Made by a program: the position numbers and the translations under genes. A model generated the notes under the pieces. It was not told the origin of the DNA. It was given only the letters and a program-made list of their open reading frames with translations, and did no database searches. Below are positions 36,143 to 46,975 of a stretch of DNA of 64,000 nucleotides, in pieces. The stretch is from Prosopocoilus inquinatus (taxonomy: Eukaryota; Arthropoda; Insecta; Coleoptera; Lucanidae), in assembly GCA_036172665.1 (NCBI GenBank), contig CM069876.1, positions 37,417,001-37,481,000 of the forward strand, read 5' to 3'. Each line of letters opens with the position of its first letter. Within the stretch, counting starts at the first letter, position 1.

Positions 36143-36750
36143 AAAACCCAGGATTAAGAGAAATATACATTTCCCGTTATGTCGAGCACTCGCTTGCAGG
36201 GCAGGACATTGGCGAACGCAAGTAATACTAATTTTAAGGTTTACATTACCTCGTCTCCTTGCGCCCCACTCCACCCAACGTCGCCACCCTGGACCGTCTC
36301 CGAAGTCACAAACAAATCTCATAAAACCATTACAACCAATTTTATTAATGGACTGAGTCACAACTGACAATTATCGTAACAACAATAATGATAATGAATG
36401 CTAATTGCTGACTTCCCCCTGATTTATAAAGTTCCCCCCTATACCACCCTTGCCGGATGCCACAAAGTGCGTTTGGGTGAACATACGAATATCAAAACAT
36501 TAGCATCTCGCGAAAACACAGTTAAAAAGCGAGAGCGTTAATTGCTTTCTAAGAAAAATAAAATCCGCCCATGTAGCGCAAGTAAGCTTTAATGACACGG
36601 ATTCCCCACGGAATTCCGTCTATTATACGTTTGCCTGCGTACGTTTCATAACCTAGGAGACTGGAGATGTGCAACGTGAGCAGACGACGCGTCGCGTCGG
36701 TCAGTCCTTGCTAAACCCGTGTCAATAACCGCACCTGTGAATTGCAACTA
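36143..36750. other. Non-coding, nothing recognised
   Basis: No supported gene or repeat. Confidence 0.45.
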
Positions 36751-36946
36751 GGTCATTCTATACGAGCGCTAAAAACGCAGCAATTAACGTTAGTTGAACA
36801 ACTTATATGCAAGTTCCATGTTAAAGCGATAGTTTAATCTGAACGGGCGTTTCCAGCGCTTTGTATGTTGGCGCATATGAATTGTTCAACTGACGTTAAC
36901 ACGGCGCTGCAACTGCTGCGTCTTAAGCGGTCGTATAGAATGGCCC
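36751..36946. mobile_element. MITE with long TIRs (196 bp)
   Basis: Left GGTCATTCTATACGAGCGCT and right, inward, GGGCCATTCTATACGACCGC form imperfect arms that continue through ACGCAGCA and GTTGAACAA.TT.ATATGC. TA lies on both sides (36749-36750 and 36947-36948). No coding. Confidence 0.82.
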
Positions 36947-36948
36947 TA

Positions 36949-39900
36949 AACGATAAAATACGAGTGTTGAATTTTGGGTGAAAACAAAAAAAAAGGTAAT
37001 TAGAGAATCTGAAAACTAATTTGGAAAATTTGATTTTTCAAACGTGACAGTAACATGAATCGGCTTCGTCGAGTATGCAGGATCGCGTTTACAAGACGTC
37101 GGATGAATGTTGCAATTAACATAAAATAAATTAAAAAAGATATATTGGATGGTCTACTATCATAGGAAATATCTCAAAAATTATTCAATCAATGGGTCAC
37201 AACAATAAAGAAAAGAAATTAATAATTTACAAGAGTTTGAGTTACCGAAACTGTCCGTACAACAAAACAATATCCTTGAAAGGAGCAGAATCCGACGGGG
37301 TTTGTTAAGGAGAGGATGTGAATCTCCTACGCGCCGACTCAATTGGGAGCTAGAACGGCTGAGAAGCACTGAGATTTGAAGGCATAGAGGAAAAGGTGAA
37401 TATGAAACCGACATCCTGGAGATGACGATGTTACCAACCTCCGGTAGCGTCGATGAACCTGAGCGTCTCTTTACGACGACCAAGTCTGGGAAAATTCCGC
37501 GAGACGATGATGGTATCAATCTCAGATGAAAATGGCGGCTTGCAACGAAGGGTCGAAATAGATCACAGTGTACACGTACTCCTACTTTTTATCTGACTAC
37601 GTTCCTCTTTGTACCAAAATTACCGTAACAGTATTTGACAATATCGGTCGGTACGATTAATTGTAACGCACTTGCCTGCATTCAAGGTTTAGCTACTGTA
37701 CAGGAAGGGAATTTTCAAGATAAAATAGTTTGAGATGTTTGATGTCGTGTTCATCAAAGAGCTGGAGGTTCTTATCAAATAATCCGATTTGCGGCTACAG
37801 AAATTGAATTGCATTTAGCCAACGACGGAATGCAAGCTCACGTTCGGCCGCAAAAAGCAGAAGCGAATAATTAATCTACCTTCTGCGTAATACATCACTT
37901 TATTGCGCGGGATTATTTATGTTCCAGATGGTTCGTGCCGAGAGATCTCCCGGACTAAACTTTGCTCAGACAGGTAAACTTTGGCATTAGGTTGGACGGC
38001 GAGCGTCGAGGACTAATTAGTTATCCTTAATCTCTCCCTAACCCTTCCCGAAGATAGGAAACCGTTCATCTTTTAGTACGGAGCGCCCCGCTTCGGTCAC
38101 GCAACTTATTTACCATTCCCAATATTTACCCAAACAAGGGCTTTCGAGAAAGTTTACAAGGGCGGCGCGGCGGGCGTGCGTGTAAACCTCTGAAGGGTTT
38201 TTACGTATTTTATCGGAGCGGAATTGCTCGGTTTTATTCGCGTTTTATTGTTTTTATGCGTGGAGGTGAGGGGTTTATGTGAGTTCAAGTCGACGCTAAA
38301 TCTGTGATTTTCGTGCTGATGAGGCGTTATTCCGATTGTCGGGGCTTGTCGGTACGTGTAAACAGCTTTTCCAGAATTAACGCGGCGACCTCATTTAGCG
38401 ATCTGATAATTTCGACTTAAATAAACCGAGTTATACTTGGAAGTTTCAAGCGAATTTTCGTTTCAGCTTTTACCAAGATCGATTTATCTACGTCCACAGT
38501 TTCATTTATTCAATGAATACGTTACGAGTAGGTAATTGGGAATCTAATTTAGTTTTAGTTTCGCACACCTTCATTCTACTAGACCGTTTTTTTTTACCAG
38601 AAAGAAATATTCATCAATAAAATGTTGCCAAAACGACGGTTTTATGAATGAATTTCATTCATAAACGCCGATTTCCTTACTCCGAAATATTAAAAAAGAA
38701 ATTCAAAGTAGACTATCGACCGAAACAATTTGTATATTATGACTGATTCAGCCTAAACACCGACTCAAATATAAGAAAAAATTCGCAATTTCGTCAAATG
38801 TGTTCCCGTACATGATTAACAATCCAGAAAATGGTGGCTCACATCATAATAAAATTCAGTAATAGAACGTATGCCCTAGCGGGGTGATTAATCCCTTAGT
38901 GGGGTGATGGTTCGTAATATTAAAATAATTCCAAATTATAAGGCCCAAACCGAGGGCAAAAAGCGCTCCGACGAGAGTACTCTCGTATCCGCTTACAAAT
39001 ACCAACATCAAACGTATGTATATATAAAAAAAAAACCTTATGCGTGAAGCACATAAACCGAGAACTGTATACATTTTCTTTCGTACTCTGAAGTAACTGA
39101 AAATTACAACAGTAAACACTGAACTATGTAAAAATAAAATTCCGAAAGCAGAACGTAAGCAACAACAAAAAATTCCCCTGGCCACGTTGCCCAACAAATA
39201 GCGAGTCTCTCTCCGCTAATTTCGTTGCCGAAAACTCCCGCAGCCCAGCTCAATTCTAATTCTGACGAAACGCATGCCCAGGGGCAATGACGTCACGTAA
39301 AACTCCGCAAACGAGAAGAAAAATTAGGAACGTTCTTACTCAAGATTACTTACTCAAGCGCTTCCGAAACACAGATGCGGCTCATTAGGATAAACAGAGG
39401 CAAACATCCGGCGCCAAACTGCCGGTGGCAAAATTGCCCCTTACCAGTTGCTAATAGGGAGATTAGAAAATAAAATTAACGAACGCGAACAATAAACGCT
39501 CATGGAAATCCGACTGGTATCAAAATAGAAGAACAAAATGGCACTTACCTTGCACGGAGAAGTAAGCCCGAAAACGATGTAACTTTCACGTCCGAAACAC
39601 TCGAATTAAAGCGCTCTCTCCAACATCAGGGAAATATCTAACGGAGCGAGTGTACCCACACTATCGTCTTGTAGGGGGAAACCAAATCCAACGAAAACTT
39701 CGCTTCCACACACCCAACGTAATCCGTTAACAACGTGAAAAAGCACACCTGCATCGACACGTGGTTGACGGAAGACCAAATAGCGCACGGCTGACTCGGA
39801 ACCTTGCGGCGGTCAACAACGCTCAAATCAAATGTGCACGATAGGAAGCCTAATCGACCGCGAAAACAACGGCGAGAAATAATTGTAACATTCCGTTTTG

Positions 39901-41744
39901 GGTTGTATTGGTTTTCATTTGCGAACACCTGCGTTGGGTTTCTTTGCCGGCGAAGTAGAAATGCGTACCGGCCGGTTTAATTTCATTTTCGTTTCCCTGC
40001 TCGTCACACGATATGCAGGTGTGAGGCGAGGTGGTTTTCTGCGTTATGAGGCACGTTGATTGATTGGAAGCCTTCCATTTGAATTTTAGGGCGCAGCCTG
40101 TTTAATCTGCGTTCCAAGTTTATTTGGAACAAATTGTCGACAAGAACTTCTTCGGGGCATATTTCATGCTGTGTGGGGGTTGACCCCGTTTTCGGTGTCC
40201 TCGTCCCAGGGAAACGGGGAACACGTTTTCGGCGAAGGCCTAAGGGAGAAGGGATCGCATGGTACTACGGACTAAGGTCGGTTTTTACAAGTGCCCCGAA
40301 GAAAAGAAAACTTGTTACGTTGGACCGCGTTGGATTGTGTACATATAACATGGCAGTTCTTACATGCGTACACTGAATTCCCTGATAATGAATTGTTGTC
40401 CTCGCGGATGGACACGACGTGATACCAGCGGCAAGCTCGAGCGTTTCGGAGAGATAGGTCGTGGATGAAAAAAGAGAATTCCACAGAAGCAGTATATTTA
40501 AAATTAATTACCGATGGGCGCCAACTGAAGTACAAGTATCCACGATATCTAACACATCCAACCCTAGATTAACTTCAAAAGTTAAAAAAAAAGAAGTTGT
40601 ATTGTCACTAAGGTTACATATTTTAGGACACCTGTAGATAATATTTTATAATTGTTTCGCGGAGCATCTTGCTGAGTTGTCAATAGAAGAGTGCGATTGG
40701 CCGTTGGTCGATCGAGTTGGCAATTGCCGGGGTGACGGCGACTCAGGAAGGTGTGCCCCAGTGAAGTGTGCTGATAAAAAATTTGGGAAAAGACGGTGGA
40801 GGTTTCCTTAAACCCTATTCCTTTTGCAGTTAGGGACAACGCCAGGCGAAGGTAAGTCTCTCACAATTTTTCCAAGCGGGATCTTCGGCCCAGGAGACAA
40901 AACGGCGTCAGCTTCCCACTGGACTACGTACCCCCTTTTTAGTAAAACGACGTTGTCTTTCGAGGTGAGCGTGACAGTATCCAAGACAACAATTCGATAA
41001 AGCGCAACAAGAAATAGCGAAAATATCAAAGGAAACGTAAAGTCAAAGTTCAATATGGATTAGATTCAAAATTCAAGAATGTCTTAAAATATTTCATGAA
41101 CATAAACTGGTACGTACGTAAGGAAATTTCCTCTGGTCTCATAGTGAACTTAAACAGCTCGACAAAATGGGGAAAATTATTCAAAAGTTAACAAATTACT
41201 TAAAACTAAACAAGAAAACTACCAGTTAAATTTGAATTAACTGAATCGCACAGAGATAAAGTCGGGTTCCGGAGTTCTCTTCGGCAACCGCAGCGGCGTG
41301 GTTTCGGAACGAATAGCAAGAACAACTGGTGGTAACAGCAACTAGAACTTCGACGGGTACAAAGCTTGCACGGTCATTCGACTGGTACAAATTCGCAATT
41401 CCAAAAAAAAGAACGCGTCGATGTAAGCTGGCCGTAAGTCAGCGGGAGCACAAGTTGCCTGCAATGGCACAAGAACCCTAAGTAAAATTTCAAAACAAAA
41501 GTAAGACTTACCAAGTCGGTTTAATGGAAAAACAAGAAACCAACAAGGGTTTTGTACGGCAAAAACAAACGACCTTGACAATACACAGGAGTGTTATTTA
41601 TGCAATCGAAGGAAAATAAATTTCGCCTCTAGGTTAGTTCGCGTCCATAAAAGTTTAAGAAAACCAGCAGCTCCCGAAGATGATCGGAGCAAAGAACGAC
41701 GCAGCGGTTCCGTCAAATGCAGAGAAAACACTGAGCTTTAGGAC
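36949..41744. other. Long non-coding stretch, weak exon hints only
   Basis: No ORF with a recognisable product. Two consensus minus-strand 5' splice sites occur: TGCAAG|GTAAGTGC with the exon ending at 39549, and CGACTTG|GTAAGTC with the exon ending at 41512. Upstream sequence at 39550-39900 is relatively CpG-rich, so these could be first exons of a minus-strand gene. A CTTTTGCAG acceptor and an AAG|GTAAGT donor enclose just 22 nt at 40830-40851 on the + strand. The perfect TGACGTCA at about 39289 is a CRE-like word. All of this is weak. Confidence 0.3.
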
Positions 41745-41752
41745 AGTTTACG

Positions 41753-42251
41753 CAGTGATGCCAACTCCGTATTTAGAAAAGAGCTAGACGTAAACCAAGA
41801 TAGGGCTAGATTTGAGTGATTTAAGGCTAAAAATGTTTGCATTAAGTTAGAAATAAACATTTTTATGGATGTGTTAGGTAATAAATAAATTAAAAACATT
41901 TTTATCTCCGATTAACACAAAACGATAAACCACAATACTACTATAAAATGTTTTTGCGAATCTCATCGAGTTAATAGTTTATTTTAAAATATTTTAAATA
42001 TTGTAATAAAATAAAAATATATAAATACCTATATCATACATATAAAAAACTGAAAATAAATTATAATATAATATATTTTTATCAATTTTTAAATTTTAAA
42101 AATACAATAAATAAAATAAAGCGGATATTAATTGAACGAGAATTAATTTTGGAGCTAAAATAGACCTCAAGGGCTATTTGAAAATGTACAGGGCTAAATC
42201 TCTCAGAAAAGAACTAAATCTAGCCCCGAAAGGGCTAAGTTGACATCGCTG
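41753..42251. mobile_element. hAT-family non-autonomous element (499 bp)
   Basis: Termini CAGTGATGCCAACT (left) and, inward from the right, CAGCGATGTCAACT. The 8-bp duplication AGTTTACG occurs at 41745-41752 and 42252-42259. Eight-base duplications and CAG-type TIRs are hAT hallmarks. The AT-rich interior has no transposase; internal copies of a GGGCTA(G/A)AT-like word lie near both ends. Confidence 0.93.
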
Positions 42252-42437
42252 AGTTTACGTCGCGGGGCAGCGTTGTCTTCCTTGTAGCGAAAAATTCACT
42301 ACTTGGCAAATTCGATCGTCAAAATTTCGAGAATTATATTGGCAACAATGAAGATTGAAAATGGCTGCAAGATAAAATGGTATTTGCAAAAATTCTTTAA
42401 CGAATAACTCGATGAAACGATTGAAGTGAAGATTTAA

Positions 42438-42869
42438 ACCTGACCTAAATAGTCAAAGAGCGAACGGTTTCGAAAAAGTAGGTAAATTCTGGCCTGAGTT
42501 AGCACAAAAACTATCGGCAATGGCCTGGTTTAGCTGACACGCCGAGGCTAGTGGTGACAGAACGGACTAACGCATCTAAATCAAAATGAGCCCGTAACGA
42601 GTTTCAGTAGCTTGTCCAGTTTAAACCGACGTGGTTCACTCTCGCTCTATCATTTTTTCAATAAGCTTCAAGTTTCCGGACGGTTTTTGGTTTGCTTTGG
42701 ATTGAGCTAGTGAACTGAGACTTTTAGTTTACGATTCAGGCTTCTTAAGTACCGCTTGCGTTCAAGCGCCTGCATTTCTCCAGTCAGTGAACTGTCAGCC
42801 GAGTCCTGTCAGCATTCGCCACTGAATTCTAAGTCTTAAGAACACCGACATTTGAGACGCACGTAGGTT
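42438..42869. repeat. Dispersed repeat family R, copy 1
   Basis: Matches 48996-49402 in the same orientation over its whole length with a few indels. Shared words include CCTGACCTAAATAGTCAAAG, CTAACGCATCTAAATCAAAA and CAAGTTTCCGGACGGTTTTT. The right limit is where the two copies diverge after ACGCACGTAGGTT. Coding frames are not conserved. An LTR or retroelement 3' end is possible. Confidence 0.85.
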
Positions 42870-42901
42870 GACAGGACTCGTATCGGACTGTGCAATAAGT
42901 A

Positions 42902-43082
42902 CAGAACGGATCTTGGTACATGTACCGGTGAAAGGGAGGAGTAGGAGCGAGCGGTTGCGCATTCGGTTCCCGCGTTGATTTGAATCACAGTCCTATTACA
43001 TTTAAACAACGCAGAACGCGAAGGCGCGGCCGCCTGCTCCTACTCCTTCCTTCCACCGGTATATATACCAAGATCCGTTCTG
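42902..43082. mobile_element. Foldback MITE (181 bp)
   Basis: The left arm starts CAGAACGGATCTTGGTACAT and the right arm, inward, CAGAACGGATCTTGGTATAT. Pairing extends about 60 bp through GGAGGAGTAGGAGC. The loop is about 60 bp. No clear target duplication. Confidence 0.85.
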
Positions 43083-43084
43083 CA

Positions 43085-43752
43085 GTAATAAGAAACGCCT
43101 ATTAAAAGACGAAGGATTTCATAACACGCTAATTGTTAACACCATACACAGAACCAGAAGATGCTCAACCAGTGAAGATTATTAGAAAGAGACGAGGACC
43201 TCCAAAGAAGACGAATCCCAAATCCGGTCCCATCTCGGGAAGCATTCGGGACTCGAGGGGGAGGATGCAATGGTGGCAATCCTGGCCGGAAAAGAGAGAC
43301 GAATGAGAGAGGGGAAGATGGCGACAATTAAATGTAACGCATTGTATTATTTTGCTTTATGGTTCTGTACAAAGAAAGAAAGTGTAACAACTGTGTGTGT
43401 AATTTTTACGTCCCCTAGACCCCAAATGACCCTTAGCCCGTCCCTCTAAACTTTCTAATTTTAGTCAAACTACTCCAACTACTCTTTCACGCTCATCCAT
43501 CTTTATTTACGCTCTTAATTTTCTTGATTTCCCCTCTTCATATGTGATTTATTCGTACTTGCAAAGAATTATGACATCTGGTACATCTTCGGCGGCCTTG
43601 CATGTGTTTTGATTTCTTCGTTATGTATAAGCGGACTCAAATAACTATAACCACTCTAAAAATTATTTTTTGGCCCATTATTTGTATTGTGAAATGAATC
43701 CTGAGACAGAGTGTATATTATGAATAAAAATTGCAATGTTCAATTTATTAGG
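43085..43752. other. Non-coding, nothing recognised
   Basis: No supported gene or repeat. Confidence 0.45.
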
Positions 43753-44147
43753 TACCGTCAAATGGGGCGAAGCGAATCACATGGGGTGAAGTGGATCAAC
43801 GGTAAGATTTTTGAAATATTTACGTCTCGTGTAGAGCGGATTCCTCGGAAACCAACTTGACCAGTAGAATTACTAATAAACACGTATGGTGTAGTATTGT
43901 GTGTTGTAAACGACGTTATAAATTAGGTAAGTTTTTTTATAAAAATTATAGAATGTTAAGTATAAACAGATAAAATAGCGACATCTTACTATCGCTTTTT
44001 GACCTGACATTGCAGTAGGATAGACAAATTGAAGCGGGATTTGCTCCTAAAAAGTCCCCCATGCAAGGCGGCCATGCTTGCTGTCAAAGCATAATGAAAG
44101 TTTTTAGAAAAATTTTGTGCAAATCGTTTTTGATTGCAGTGAAAACC

Positions 44148-44212
44148 TCGAGCAGCCTCTGGACAACTGTTTCAGCCCTGCTTGGGGCTTCTTCAGCAGA
44201 GACGTAGCTCGA
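44148..44212 (-). ncRNA. Hammerhead ribozyme (type I), minus strand
   Basis: Reverse-complement relative of 44438-44502. Reading down from 44212: stem I TCGAGC, loop, TCTCTG; core CTGAAGA (44196-44190); stem II AGCCC/GGGCT with loop CAAGCA, five perfect pairs; GAAA (44173-44170); stem III ACAGTTGT, closing with a G-T pair; cleavage C at 44162; stem I return strand CAGAGG, loop, GCTCGA. All core bases are conserved. Differences from the + copy lie in stem II and stem III and preserve pairing, which argues for selection on structure before insertion. Confidence 0.87.
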
Positions 44213-44437
44213 CATTCCCACCGCAGACCAAAAACGACTTGCATTATGCTTTGACAGCAAGCATGGCCGCCTTGCATGGGGGACTTTTTAGGAGCAAATC
44301 CCGCTTCAATTTGTCTATCCTACTGCAATGTCAGGTCAAAAAGCGATAGTAAGATGTCGCTATTTTATCTGTTCATCATTCTTACATCGCAATTGCAAAT
44401 AAATTGGGCAAGTCGTTTTTGGTCTGCGGTGGGAATG

Positions 44438-44502
44438 TCGAGCTACGTCTCTGCTGAAGAAGCCCCAAGCAAGGCTGAAACAGCTGTCCAGAGGCTGCTC
44501 GA
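44438..44502 (+). ncRNA. Hammerhead ribozyme (type I), + strand
   Basis: All conserved parts are in the canonical order. Stem I 5' strand TCGAGC, internal loop, TCTCTG (44438-44453). Core CTGAAGA (44454-44460). Stem II AGCC/GGCT around a short loop (44461-44476). GAAA (44477-44480). A very short self-complementary stem III ACAGCTGT (44480-44487). Cleavage-site C at 44488 giving a GTC triplet. Stem I 3' strand CAGAGG, loop, GCTCGA (44489-44502). Short stem III and an internal loop in stem I are features of hammerheads in Penelope-like elements and retrozymes, which usually act as dimers. Activity is not shown. Stem II has one weak pair compared with the minus-strand copy. Confidence 0.85.
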
Positions 44503-44794
44503 GGTTTTCACTGCAATCAAAAACGATTTGCACAAAATTTTTCTAAAAAGTTAAGTATAAAGTACCGGTATTTCACAAAGTCTTAAAACAAACTATGGTA
44601 CACAAAAATTAGATAAGTTAATCTGGTGAGGTTACCTACACACATATCCAACAGTCTTTCATTAACATGCTTGCATTGGATTTTTGAGATAGGTGGTTTT
44701 AGTTGCCCCTCAATGTTTTTATAAAAAAAGTCTATTTCGGGGGTGAAACGGACCGCGGATTTAACTCTTTTCATATTAATTGTTTTCAGGTAAA

Positions 44795-46572
44795 ATGCCA
44801 AGAAAATATGTAAAGAAGCTTGGGTACAGGGCAAATAAAACCTACGATCATGTGTACTTAGAAAGAGCTGTGGCAGAAGTTCGGGATGGGCGCATGAGTA
44901 TGTGAACCGCGGCTGAAAATTTTGCAGTGCCTTATACCACCTTAAATAGAAAATTCCACGGAAGGCAAACAAGAAATTACGGTGGACAGCCAGCTTTGAC
45001 TGACGAAGAGGAGAATAAGTTAGTTGATGTATTATTATTGTGTGCTGAGTGGGGATTTCCCCTTAAGAGTTACGACGTAGATTCATGATTCAACAATTCC
45101 TAAACAAATCTGGTAAACGAGAAAAACGGTTCAAAGACAATTTACCGGGCATTGATTGGTTTAAGTGTTTTCTGCTGAGACACCGCAACTTAACTGTTAA
45201 ATTTGCTGAAAACACAAAGCGAGTTAGAGCTGCTGTATCGTATGAAGTGGTAGAGAAATATTTTTCTCACCTCCAAGAATGTGTTGCTGGCGTACCAGCC
45301 TCAAACATAATCAATTATGACGAGACCAATTTCTCAGGCGATCCAGGGGCAGCCAAAGTTGTGGTTAGGCGAGGTGCGAAACACGCTCACCGAATAATTG
45401 ATACATCAAAATCTAGTACCAGTGTCATGTTTGCAATTGCAGGTAATGGCACTTTACTGCCGCCGTACGTGGTATACAAATCTAAACATATGTATCCTGG
45501 TTGGACAGAAGGAGGAATTACAGGGTGCAGATACAACCGCACGACAAATGGATGGTTTGACATTGAAACTTTTGAAGATTGGTTTTTATCTGTTGCTTTG
45601 CCATACTTACGCGCTTTGAATGGGCCCAAAGTTATGAATGGAGATAATTTAAGCAGCCACTTGACTGTAAGTGTCGTTCAACAATGTGAAAGTAACAATA
45701 TAAAATTTGTTTTACTTCCACCAAATTCGACACACATGTTGCAGCCACTAGATGTGGCCTATTTCAGGCCATTGAAAACCGCGTGGCGTAACGTATTAGA
45801 AAAATGGAAACTGAAAAATCGGGGTGTTCTGCCTAAGACAATGTTTCCACGTATGTTGAAAGAAACCTTAGATACAGTTGGTGCAAAGTCCGAAGCAAAC
45901 ACAGTAGCAGGTTTCAAAGCTTGTGGCATCTCGTCATTTGAACCAGATGTTGTTTTTAAAAAAATAGCACATCTTAGAACACCTCTACAACAAGAAGAAG
46001 CTGGACAGCAACTTGAGACAACTTGGCGCAACACAATTATCGAACATCTGAATCAATTGAGAACTGGTGGTGCAGAAGCCCCAAAACGTGGAAAAAAGTT
46101 AAATGTACCAGCAGGAAGAAGCGTTTCAGTGGCTGATCTCGTACCAACACTTATGGATGATGAATTACAAGTTACCATAGACCAAGAAGATGATTTGGAA
46201 AAAGATGAAATGTCAGAAGAAGACGCTGTTGAAGGAATGGCGGCAGAAGAATCAAATGCGAGTCCTGCTTGGCATAATCAGTCTGCATCAGCTGACTTCG
46301 AGGTTGGGGATTTTATTATTGTAAAGTTTTATACCAATAAGAGAGACAGGCTTTTCATTGCCAAAATCGATTCTAAAAATGAGAAGGATATGGAATACAC
46401 AGTTAATGTTATGAGGAAGACAACCAGGACAAAAGAACTGTTTTTTGTATATCCACAAGTTCCAGACGTTTCCGTAGTCAAAAAAGAGCAAATTGTCCGA
46501 AAAGTTGTGACAAAATTATTTAGAAGAGGAAAATATGTATTTCAAAATATTTGTGATTATGTTCTGGAATAA
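44795..46572 (+). pseudogene. pogo-like transposase, nearly intact (one stop, one frameshift)
   Basis: About 592 residues if intact. The ATG at 44795 directly follows a predicted splice acceptor and reads MPRKYVKKLGYRANKTYDHV. The N-terminal HTH region has a TGA at 44903 (GRMSM then TAAENFAVPYTTL; probably from CGA). A one-base loss near 45076-45079 shifts the frame just before MIQQFLNKSGK. The long 495-codon frame 45085-46572 then holds a CENP-B-like part and the DDE_1 catalytic domain: NYDETNFSGDPG, MNGDNLSSHLT and MLQPLDVAYFRPLK, with 35 residues between the second and third Asp. A C-terminal segment after an acidic linker (DFEVGDFIIVKFYTNKRDRL) is typical of insect pogo-like proteins. It would act in the nucleus on its own TIRs. 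A domesticated role is unlikely given the N-terminal breaks and intact TIRs. Confidence 0.92.
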
Positions 46573-46975
46573 ATAACATTTTATTTTTACTGTGAAATTT
46601 TGATTTCTTGTATAAAATATAAAAAAATATATTATTTACAAATATAAATATATGACTTATATGCGTTTTATACCGGCCTACAATAGGAAAAAAAAAATTA
46701 TTTGATCCTCTTCACCTCATTGGTCGTGTGGAGTGAATACTGTGCCAAAATAAATGGTGATCCGCATCACCCCCACCAACGGGGTCAAGCGGATCAAGCG
46801 TTAATAAAAAAAAATCTAACAAAGATAATGAGCTAATTTTTTCGTATAGTGCCTATAGTATTGTTTAATAATGAGGTTACAACTTATATTTTTTGCAGAT
46901 TTTTGGTTCATGAGAAACACTATGATATTCATGAAAAACTCAAACTTTTGCTCCGCTTCACCCCGTTTGACGGTA

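Larger units (their letters stand above)
43967..44549. mobile_element. 583-bp insertion with interlocked inverted repeats and two hammerhead ribozymes
   Basis: Flanked by a 12-bp direct repeat GTTAAGTATAAA (43955-43966 and 44550-44561), so it inserted as one unit. Arms: A (about 43965-44096, 132 nt) is the reverse complement of A' (44242-44373), and B (44101-44242, 142 nt) of B' (44408-44549) with a few differences. The order is A-B-A'-B', so both stems cannot form at once without a pseudoknot. A starts with the dispersed 32-nt sequence also found at 21478 and 24084. Each B arm holds a hammerhead motif. No reverse transcriptase remains. Variable-length target duplication plus a type I hammerhead suggests a Penelope-like or retrozyme-like non-autonomous element (inference). 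Confidence 0.85.
43755..46973 (+). mobile_element. pogo-like (Tc1/mariner superfamily) element, 3219 bp including a nested insertion
   Basis: TIRs read CCGTCAAATGGGGCGAAGCG on the left and, inward, CCGTCAAACGGGGTGAAGCG on the right. TA flanks at 43753-43754 and 46974-46975. Related GGGGTGAAG.GGATCA words recur just inside both ends (43785-43800, 46695-46715, 46760-46800) and near 44733, resembling transposase-binding subterminal repeats. One transposase gene, with a predicted 5' intron of 43927-44789 (AG|GTAAGT and TGTTTTCAG) that now holds the 583-bp ribozyme-bearing insertion. Confidence 0.93.

Noticed and set aside
40830..40851. 22-nt microexon between CTTTTGCAG and GTAAGT
   Set aside because: Splice words alone; no flanking coding sequence or frame evidence.
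44276..44554. 92-codon + strand ORF containing SAEEAPSKAETAVQRLLE
   Set aside because: Lies across arms A' and B' and is explained by the hammerhead ribozyme and inverted repeat.
44583..44972. 129-codon minus-strand ORF
   Set aside because: Antisense to the start of the pogo transposase and its leader; no motif.
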